Shown here one piece after another: positions 9,291-18,300 of a stretch of 40,886 nt of DNA. Numbering within the stretch: the first letter of the stretch is position 1; each line of letters starts with the position of its first letter. The position numbers were made by a program, and so were the translations under genes. This DNA is from a virus. Below the pieces are notes generated by a model that was given only the letters and a program-made list of their open reading frames with translations, made no database searches and was not told the origin of the DNA. The stretch spans positions 1 to 40,886 of the IMG/VR virus record IMGVR_UViG_3300025892_000048; one strand, 5' to 3'.

Positions 9291-10628
9291 TTACCCAAAA
9301 TTAGATGAAACAATTGGCTGTCTTCCTTCTAGCGCTTGTATTAAATCTTGTTCATTAATTAAACCCATTTCTTTAAGATACATTTTACCTACAGAACCAT
9401 CCTGAAACTTAGCTTCCTTGTTATACCACCCACCGTCATCTTTACCGTATTGCCCAGAGAAACCGAAGTTAGCTTCTTCACCAGTTTGAGGATTGTTGAT
9501 TACAATCGCCTCTTGTCGTAAAGAAGCTCGTCGAGCATTTTCCTTTTTAGCCGCTGCTAGATTTTTTTCAGCGGTTGACATAGTATATGAGTTTCCAGTA
9601 TTGCTAGATTTTTTAGATGCATCTCTTGAAGCTTTTTCATCAGCTCCTTTTTTCCAGTTAGCCTGCTGTATTTTAGTCATCCACTCAGACACATAGTCTT
9701 TAGCTACGTTTGGCTCTCTTTGCATTTGATCCACCACCATGTCCATTTCCTCAGGAGTAAGATCGTACATGTCAACAGTGCCATTACCATCTCTATCTCC
9801 GCCCTCATACCATATTGGCACTTGCTTGAAGTCTTCATGACTCTTAATGTGTTCTCTAAAAGATTCCCCACCACCAAACTGCTCGTTCATCAAACCATTT
9901 AATTGATCATCATCAATAGACAATCTGTTGCGTCTAAGTAAATTTTCATAATCAAACAACTCTCCGTTCAAACCCTTCTTCATGAAGCCTTCGTTTGCTT
10001 CAAGAAACTTTAACTCTAAATCTAAAGGCTTAGTTCCCTTAGCAATCATGTCATCCACCTCTCTTCTAGTTACAGAAACAATTTCTCCATCCTTACCTGG
10101 CATGTCAAAAACCATTTCACCGTTATCAGAAATCCTGACCCTAGCTGAACCATCGTTTCTAGACAAAGTGTTTAGTATATTCTTTTCGCTTTCGTCAAGT
10201 GACCGCTCTCCCCAACCAACACCATCGTTGATTTTTTTAGCTGTCTCCATTGTGTCTTTCCAACTCTGTAATCCTGCGGCTCTTTTACCTTGGTCACTTA
10301 GTAATCTAGACTGAGCTTGCTTATCTTTGCTTTTAACTGCAGCTAGGTATTCGTTTTTATATTGCTCTTCTATTTGCTGAAACTGATCAAATAGCTCACC
10401 CGAAGCCCATGATCCTCTATCACCTTGTATAGCAAACCCTTCGTCCCACTCAGATATAGCGTTACCCCAACGATCAAGCTCTACGTTTGCGTAATCCATT
10501 ATACCTGTACCCACGCCGCCCATGACATCTCCAATAGTTGTCTTAGGCGCGTACGTCGCTCCAGCTCTTCTAACACGATTTAACGTGTCTCCTGATAATC
10601 CGTAATCTACACTCATAGTTTTATTCAT
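9291..10628 (-). CDS. Putative internal virion protein with EF-hand-like loop
   Basis: The protein is about 445 residues, hydrophilic and mostly helical by composition, with a Gly-rich N-terminus. I place the start at MNKTMSVDYG (10628), which overlaps the upstream stop by 8 nt; ATG at 10616 (MSVDYG) is equally possible, and a further in-frame ATG exists at 10652. Near residue 284 there is a calcium-loop-like segment, GDRDGNGTVDMYDL, with acidic or Asn residues at loop positions 1, 3, 5 and 12 and Gly at 6, as in EF-hand or dockerin loops. It lies between the Ala/Gly-rich ejection-type protein and the giant protein, the usual place for podovirus internal core proteins. No named family is recognised. 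Confidence 0.7.
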   Translation of the reverse strand: MNKTMSVDYGLSGDTLNRVRRAGATYAPKTTIGDVMGGVGTGIMDYANVELDRWGNAISEWDEGFAIQGDRGSWASGELFDQFQQIEEQYKNEYLAAVKSKDKQAQSRLLSDQGKRAAGLQSWKDTMETAKKINDGVGWGERSLDESEKNILNTLSRNDGSARVRISDNGEMVFDMPGKDGEIVSVTRREVDDMIAKGTKPLDLELKFLEANEGFMKKGLNGELFDYENLLRRNRLSIDDDQLNGLMNEQFGGGESFREHIKSHEDFKQVPIWYEGGDRDGNGTVDMYDLTPEEMDMVVDQMQREPNVAKDYVSEWMTKIQQANWKKGADEKASRDASKKSSNTGNSYTMSTAEKNLAAAKKENARRASLRQEAIVINNPQTGEEANFGFSGQYGKDDGGWYNKEAKFQDGSVGKMYLKEMGLINEQDLIQALEGRQPIVSSNFG

Positions 10629-11400
10629 ATGGTAACCCAGTGTTAGGGTCAATATTATCTAGGAAGTTAAGTAAACCATCATCGCCTCCTACGTTGTTTG
10701 AAACACCTTGATCAGCTAACACGTTGCCATAGGAAGTTTGAGCGTTAGATCCACCACCTCCTCCAACACCACCTATGCCAGTTCCATAATCCATAGCTGC
10801 TTGGCCTACTTGGCTTATTCCATCATGCACTTGTTGTTGAGCTCTAGCTCTTTCCATCTTAGCATTTGAAACGTCATCAGCTGCCATACCCATAAGCGAT
10901 TCAATTTTTCCTCTTTGCATGTTACGACTCATCATCTCTCCCTCACGTTCCTTACCTTGTATCGTGCCGGCCATTCTTCTTTCAGCCATTTGGTTTCTAG
11001 ATTCTTGTTGACCTATAGAGGCAGATGCTTTCTGTGTTTGCAATGCTCCTTGGTTAGCTAGTGTTTGGGCTAATGCTGCTATACCAGATCCACCAGCTGC
11101 ACCACGCATGTTGTCCATAATGTTCGCTTGGTTCTGCGCATTCTGTTGAGCTTCAAACTCAGCCTGTTTAGTATTGACAGTTAGATCTTCCATAGTATTC
11201 TCCATGTTTAAATATGGATTACTAGTATCTAGGTTAGCGAAGCTTTGCTTTTGTTTATCTAATTCTATTTGAGCTTTTTCAGCTGCTTTTTTAGCCTTAT
11301 TAGCTTTTATCCCACCGTCTACAGCTTTAGCAACACCACCGGCTGCTGTAACACCAGCGCCGATAGCTAAGGCTGTACCTGCTATTGCTATAAAACTCAT
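10621..11400 (-). CDS. Internal virion (T7 gp14-like) ejection protein candidate
   Basis: This 259-residue protein opens with a hydrophobic Ala/Gly-rich segment (AIAGTALAIGAGVTAAGG), followed by a long Lys/Ala/Gln-rich coiled-coil-like region and a Gly-rich C-terminal part that ends NTGLPYE. That architecture matches small membrane-active internal virion proteins of podoviruses, such as T7 gp14, which form part of the DNA ejection channel. The match is by character and position, not by detectable identity. It starts 3 nt after the cupin gene stop and is followed directly by two larger candidates for internal proteins. Confidence 0.7.
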   Translation of the reverse strand: MSFIAIAGTALAIGAGVTAAGGVAKAVDGGIKANKAKKAAEKAQIELDKQKQSFANLDTSNPYLNMENTMEDLTVNTKQAEFEAQQNAQNQANIMDNMRGAAGGSGIAALAQTLANQGALQTQKASASIGQQESRNQMAERRMAGTIQGKEREGEMMSRNMQRGKIESLMGMAADDVSNAKMERARAQQQVHDGISQVGQAAMDYGTGIGGVGGGGGSNAQTSYGNVLADQGVSNNVGGDDGLLNFLDNIDPNTGLPYE

Positions 11401-11403
11401 GAT

Positions 11404-11901
11404 CTATTTATTTTTAATATATTCTTCATATTCTTCGTAAGTTAAAGCAACTATGTCTTTTTCTAATTGACTTACATCCTCTGTGTTGCTAAAGTTTTTA
11501 TGTGTATTATACCATATAGAATCTTCCTGAGCGTACAAAACGCGTTTAATACCAGGTGTAGATATAATAGTACATGGTGCAACGTGGTCTATTGTATCAT
11601 CCTCGTTCACTACAGTTATTTTGCCTGTAAGAAGAAAACACATATGAAGGTGCTTGTGTATAGCACCTATAACCACAGTACCTTTTTTCATTGTCATTTC
11701 ACGAATGTACACGCCATCCATAAAGAAATGTCTAATGGGAACTAACTCACTATCATTTACTATCGGTTTGTCTTTTGTCCCTGCTACTATAGTTTTTCCA
11801 TTAGCCATGCTTTTTAAAGCTGACTCTAATTCAGTAACAGAAGATCTAAAACCTGAAGCTAATTCGTTTTTATTTTTCAAGTCTAAGCCGCTATCTAACA
11901 T
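11404..11901 (-). CDS. Cupin-fold protein
   Basis: This 165-residue protein has a central cupin-like barrel. After a helical N-terminal half it shows REMTMKKGTVVIGAIHKHLH, then CFLLTGKITVV, and then a second strand set around STPGIKRVLYAQED with WYNTHKN. The HKHLH segment and the later His fit the first and second cupin metal-binding motifs, with the spacing of small cupins. Cupins bind metals or small ligands and also serve as structural barrels; the substrate is unknown. The gene lies in the tail and internal-protein block, so a virion or assembly role is possible. The upstream leader is A/T-rich with no Shine-Dalgarno sequence. Confidence 0.75.
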   Translation of the reverse strand: MLDSGLDLKNKNELASGFRSSVTELESALKSMANGKTIVAGTKDKPIVNDSELVPIRHFFMDGVYIREMTMKKGTVVIGAIHKHLHMCFLLTGKITVVNEDDTIDHVAPCTIISTPGIKRVLYAQEDSIWYNTHKNFSNTEDVSQLEKDIVALTYEEYEEYIKNK

Positions 11902-11945
11902 TATATTTAATTATATTATATTAGTATAGTCACAGTTATAGCCAC

Positions 11946-12344
11946 TTATTTACTACTGTGAAAAGCTTCCATGGCTACGCTAAACAACTCAGCCTCGCTT
12001 GAGGATGTGTTGACAAACTTAGCGCTCGCAAAATAACCAACCGGTGAGCTTAAATTAGCTTTAGTATCTTTAGTGAACATAATAAACTTACTACTTAGAC
12101 CACTACCCGCGCCTAAATCAGCTCCAGATAAGCTAGTCTCTACAATCATAGTGTACGCGCCATTAGCTGCAGGGTTGTTTATTTCTCTAATATCACCAAT
12201 TGTTATAACACTGTTATTAACGCCTGAATCATTAAAGCCAGTATCAAAACCGTCTTGAGTTGTGACATCTACGTAGTACGCTATATCTCCAACTTGGCAA
12301 GATACGTTTATAGGCTCTGTGAATGTTAGTGTTGCGTAAGGCAT
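11946..12344 (-). CDS. Small beta-rich structural protein candidate
   Basis: This 132-residue protein starts MPYATLTFTEPINVSCQVGD and consists of short beta-prone segments with Gly, Ser and Asn turns, ending EAFHSSK. Its start overlaps the stop of the giant tail gene in a TAATG junction at 12344-12346, which suggests coupled translation and perhaps a partner role. From memory, short proteins of this look follow the giant tail gene in other marine phages. The function is unknown; an accessory of the tail nozzle or fibre is the best guess. Confidence 0.65.
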   Translation of the reverse strand: MPYATLTFTEPINVSCQVGDIAYYVDVTTQDGFDTGFNDSGVNNSVITIGDIREINNPAANGAYTMIVETSLSGADLGAGSGLSSKFIMFTKDTKANLSSPVGYFASAKFVNTSSSEAELFSVAMEAFHSSK

Positions 12345-15300
12345 TATGCTTGAGTTAAAATTAAATCTGAGTAAACTCTTAAAGAGGTGTTGTGTTTTAT
12401 TTCGTCAATCTTTAAGTAACCTTGTATTTTAGCCTCGTTGTTAGGATCACTAACGTGAGCTTGAAGATGCAGTAATGTCATACCGCTTTCTACTCCACCT
12501 TGAGTGGCTGCTGTTGAACCTTGTCCTAATGAAAAGTCTAAAATAGTATCGTCAGGTAGAGTCTGGTTAGTTATAACAGTAATGTTGTTTGCATCAACAA
12601 CTGTAGCAACGTGAGTGTGCGTCGCGCCATCTACTCCAACTACACCTATACCATCAACCTGTTGACCAGGTAGTATACCTCTAGTAGTTCCGCTTACTGT
12701 TATGGTTTTACTGTTAGTAGTGACACCATTAGTAAACACAGATCTACCAGCTAAACCACCAATCATTTTTCTCCACTTTACACCAGTGTTAATAGCTGTT
12801 ATATTTGCTTCTCCACCAGCCTTTGTTACTTTGACCTCAAACGGGTAAACTGAAGAAACGTTTGAAACAAAAGATATGCTAGCCCCAGCCTCTAATCTTG
12901 GTGCTTGAACAGCCTTACTTATTTCTATGTTGTATCCATTAACAGATACAACTTGAGTTAAATGCTCTATTGCATTGGTAACACCTGTAGTTTGTCCAAA
13001 CGGGTTTATAACCCAATCACCAGCCGATACACCTTTAAGTCTTTGGCTTAGCACTAGTTTTGTTGCGCCAACTCCAGCAGCGGCCGAAAGTGTGCCTGAA
13101 ACGGTTTTTACTCTAGGAGATTTATAGCCACTTCTAGAGAAAAGTTTAGGGCGTATTATAGAGTCCGCAACGTAGGTATTACCTGTATGATCGTGACTAT
13201 TAGCAGCTGTAATTGAAGCCGTGCTAATGCCATACTGTATAATATCTAAATCATGGGCGCTAACTGGTACTAGCTCACTAAGAGTGGATTCCACACCATC
13301 TACAAGTCCGCTTATAATAACGTCATATGTTATATCTAAATTACTTGCGTTAGATGGGAACTCAACCTCGTTGTACATGTATGCAAGACCAAGATAAACA
13401 CCCTGACTAGGTATTTGAGAATCCAGGCTTACTTCATCTGTTTGAAAAACTCCCGAAGTAAAGTTGTAGTAACCATTTATGCTACCATCAGAAGCATATC
13501 TTCTTACAGTTATATTGTATTTAGATCCAGCGTCACCCGTGACCTCTATGCTTGAGGAAAGGCCATTTGCTGTTATGCTGGCATCTACAGGGTTAACTTT
13601 ATGTATGTAACCATTATCAACACCACTAGACCCTTCTCCTGGCGGTTTCTCCGGTGAGTATAAGCTATACACAGCTGTAGCTAAGTGCCCTAAGTTACAC
13701 ATATCCTCTGGATCACTGACAAGAGATCCGTTTTGAGGAGGTGTATAATATAACCTAGCTGTCCAAGACGTCCTCAAGTTACTAGCATTATAGACCTCAT
13801 CTGTAATAGCGTGTGAGTAGTAGTCTGAGTACTCGCCTAGGTTATGCCATTTAACCCATACTGGCCCATAGTAATTATCGCTGCTAGCTGTAAACTTATA
13901 ACTAGCTATTTCCGTCGTAGAGCCATCTGGTACAGTTCCTGTATGCTTATTGGTTGGTCCATCTTCAGCATCAACAGTGCCGCTAGCTATGTGCTCACTT
14001 TCAGTTATATCTGAATAATTAGTGGTCACAACACTTTGTCCCAAGTAATAATTGTACGTAGCAAACAAACAGGCTTTCCTAGTTGTTTCAGCTGACACAC
14101 CCGCTTTAGTGTCTATATCAATAGAGTAAGTAGCATTTACGCTGGGCCACGTTTGCCCGCTACCTTTAAATTGAACCCTCACGTTTACTGTGTTATCTAA
14201 GTCCCCGCCGTTACCGTTGTTTTTGAAAGTGATAGTGTCTATATCTTCCCAGTTAACAGCCCCAACATCTGTAACATGCGTGTCATCATCAACAGTGTAT
14301 ATATACTCCGTTGAATTACCACTACCACTGGATGTAAAGGTGGCTCCAGGTACCTCAAAATCAGCTGCTGATAACGGAAAGCCAGAGTTAACACCATCTA
14401 TTACGTTTGATATAGTCAAGTCTACTTTGTCACCACCTGTTATAGCGGAGCCAGGTACAACGCTAAGTGTCTCAGAGCTACACGTCCATCTTGAAGCTTC
14501 TGTTGCGACAACGGCCGCGACATCCCAAGTGTTCGCCTCCGTGTTGTTGGCCACGGTTATTGTTATATTAGACACAGAACTTGGGGCGCTATGTGCTATA
14601 CTAGCTAAACCTATACCTTGAACTGTAGCCTCACCTTTGTTATCAGTTATAAGACTAGAGCTACCAGAGCCCATACTTTCACCTGCCAACACACCAAACC
14701 ACTTACCCTCCTTTTCTTTAAACTCAATCTCCTTGCATTTTTCCATGTCTGTAGTGACATTATCTACATACCAACCTGCTTTAGCGCTTAAGTTAAAGTA
14801 CTCACTATCGTTTTGCGCGCCAATAGTTGTTAACCCATTTGATTTCCCGTCACCGCTAGCGCTGTAGTTGTTATTGTAATACCCGATGCTTTGGCTATCA
14901 AACTCAGTTACTTTAGCTTGAGTTCCTTCATAGTTGATAGTGCTAAAGCTTTTAACTGCTCCTGGGTTATCATTAAATAAAACTGTTATATCAGAGTTAA
15001 ACAGCGTTCCGTAGAAAGTGTTTCTAGCTGCGTTGTCATGGTGGATATATATATGACCTTTATCAAAAGTAAAGTAATCGTTATTTAGACTTAAACCATC
15101 TTGAGGGTTAAAAGATTTGAAGCTAACCCAACCCTTAGAAAGCTCATTGTAAGATATAGTAGTTTGCTCAAAAGGATGCTCGTCACTGTTGGCGTATTTT
15201 TTTGACACGGTTAAGTTGTACTCGTTTTTTCTTGAGTCGTATGTTCCTAAAACTCTCCATACGTTTTTTTCAAATAACTTTGAAAAGTAATCCTTCATAC

Positions 15301-18300
15301 CCAAACTAGACACTGATCTAAGACCCTCTTGGTTTGAAAGAGCAATTACATGTCCTCGAGTAGCGTCTGTAAAATAAGTCTGATACGGCGTTGTCACCAT
15401 AGACTCTGGGTTGGTGGATATACCGTAATCACCCTGGTAAGGTGATGCTGAACCAACAACTTTACTACTTGCAACTAAATTAGAGCTTCCATCAGCATTA
15501 AATAACAAATCTTTATTTGTGTCTGCTCGAAGTATCTTGTCTTCACACAGCATCACTAACCGCGTGTCTTTGTTTAACAACGCTTGGATACTACCATATA
15601 TCGGGTTTAAGTCTTTAGTTATAGCCTCCGCCATTATAAACTGGTTGGTGTTATTAACACCGGACGTAGAGTTATATATACCAGACCATATTAAACCATG
15701 CTTTCTTCTTTCTTCTCTAGCTTGCTCTGCTAGAACCGTAGATGCTTTAACACCGTTGTCAAGTTGAGGTGCGTTAAAATCATCTCTTATTCTATCAGAC
15801 TCTACGCCATTTCCAAACGCCCAGCAGTTGTTCCAATCTAAATAATGACTTTGAAGATGTATAGCTTTATGCGAATCAGAGCGATCCGCTCCATGCATTG
15901 TTAATTTTTGAGTGGCCCCGCTTGAACTAAACGATACGTTTTTAACTAATAGTTTTAGTTCGTAATAGTTCCTTTTCTTAAATGTAACAGGTAGATTAGT
16001 TGTCACTGAGTAGCCGCTTGGTATCGCTGGTGTAAAACCAACGCTATCACTATTCCAAGAAGTAACAGTATACGTTTGTTCTGCTATAGCCTCCACACCT
16101 TGATCCGCGGCTTGAGCAGGTAACGTAAACGTTGACCCTATCGGTATTAGCTCCTCGTTCTTACCGTCTACAAGGTCTAAAGGTATTAGACCACTAGCTT
16201 GATAGTATATATCTAGATCAACGGACTCTTTAGGTTCTGTTTCCCATACGGCTGGATTATCTGTAAAATTATCTTTACTAGAAGAACCGTAAAAAGGCTC
16301 TAGTATTTCTATTATATCATTATCTAGAGTATCGTGTTTTAAAGCTCTTCTATAGTTAGCTGTATCGGTGCTTGCTGGACCGCCAACATCTGGGGACTTA
16401 GTGCCGTGAATAGGGTTGTAGCCATAAACATTTGTTTTACCTATAGCCGGCGTAACACCTATAGTCCATCTTTGTCTTAAGTTGTCACCTCTCCACTGGT
16501 AGTTTTGATTTGATCTTTTGTAATTTCTTATACCCCAAGCGCCACTCTCGTTGTTTGTTCCAGATATATAGACATCATTATTATCGTAACCGTCATAGTT
16601 GTAATTCGTGTAATCCGTGCTAGCGGTGGGGTGCGGGGTTGATATAACCGTATACTGCGTAAGCTCTGGGTCTTTTTGAAACCTAAAGACAGTACCTTCT
16701 TTAACTAGCTTTTTTATAAATAACCAGGCTTTTTCGTACTGTTCACCAGCTATATCTTTAAGCTCCATTTTTAGGTTAGGAATATCGTCTTGCCCTAAGC
16801 CCCACGAGTCTGTAAAACCCTCACCCATGCCAGACCACGAGATATCCATATAGCTTCTATCGTTACCAAAGTTACCCCATATACCTCTACTAGGTTGTGC
16901 TGAAAACTTTTTCATACTACCTGTTGTAGGGCCGTCATTTGGGTCGTCCTCAGCGTCACCGCCACTATTCCACCACTGCTCGTTTTCACTATCACCAAGT
17001 CTACCTGGCCTGTTATCGTCCCTACCATTAAAGGAGTACGCGGTAGCAGCATCTATAAAAAACATATTTAACTTTGCAACACCCTCCCAAAACTCTTGCG
17101 CAGCAGATCCAGTATTAGAGGTCTCATCGTTTATAGCGCGAATAGGGTTTTTATTAATATCATCGGTTGTAACAAAGAAAACCTCATTATCAGTGTCGTC
17201 ATAAGTAGCACCACCAGCCCATCTATACGCTGGGGTGTGGTGGTCATACTCAGTTGGGTGCAATTCTTTACCAGTGTTATCATAAGCACTGTTACCGTCA
17301 TCTGGCAAGTAGTTGGCCAGTAAATTCGGTACGCCAAGAGTGTTAACGAGATCTAAACCATTGTTGTTTATGTAACCCAATTTAAACGAGTCACTAACAA
17401 TCATTTCTGGATCACCTAAGTAGTTAAGTACATAGTTATTAAGGTTCTCGTCTTTAAATATCTTTACAAAAAACCTACCGTCAAACTCAGGCTTGTTTTC
17501 GATTTTTCTATCAAACAACTCAATAACAAGGTCACTTATGCCTGTGTCAAAAGAGTTACCCGTGCTAGTAAAAGCTATGTCATCTTCAAACTTGTCGTTG
17601 ATAGATATTTTATATGATGTTCCATCGAGCGTTAGACGTCTAACATCGTACTCTTTAGATATACTACCTCCTCCGTAGAATCTTAAACCTAAATTATCTG
17701 GAGTTAAAACATTTAAGTCAGATCCAAAAACACTTTCAAATGCACCTTGCTGTATGGTTATAAAAGTTCCATCTAGAGTTGGGTACCCACCACCAGAACT
17801 TCCAACGCTATTGTTTACGTTTGTAAGAGTGCCTAAAGATTCGCTAGTCGTCTTTACATAATCTGGAGCTTCGTTTTCTATAGCTAGAACTTTGTATCTA
17901 GCTTTATTTAAAACAGCGTTCGATCCACCGTGTTCACTTTTAAGTTCTAAAAACGTTTCTTCGTTAACCTTATTTCTATCTGAAGACGGAAATGATAACC
18001 ATATATTACCATCCCACGCATCGTACCATCGGTCCATGGCTAAAGTGTGGTACTCTACAGATGTTTCTTTTATATAGTAAGAATAGTAATCAGCCCAATC
18101 AGGAACTACGCTACTATTGTTAATAGAACACGACAACCTATTTCTGCTACCACAAACATCCTTAGGTGTTTTAATAGAAGATTTTTCGTGAGTTAAAACC
18201 GGTGTCTCTCTCCCGTACTTATCACTAAACACAACCCCAACCTGGTATGTGCGCAAGGACTTAACGGATGGCAAAGCTGGATCATCTGAAACGTCTTGTA

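Noticed and set aside
11930-11961. Possible weak terminator TCACAGT/ACTGTGA between the small beta gene and cupin gene
   Set aside because: It has only 7 bp and a long loop overlapping the stop codon, with no U-run.
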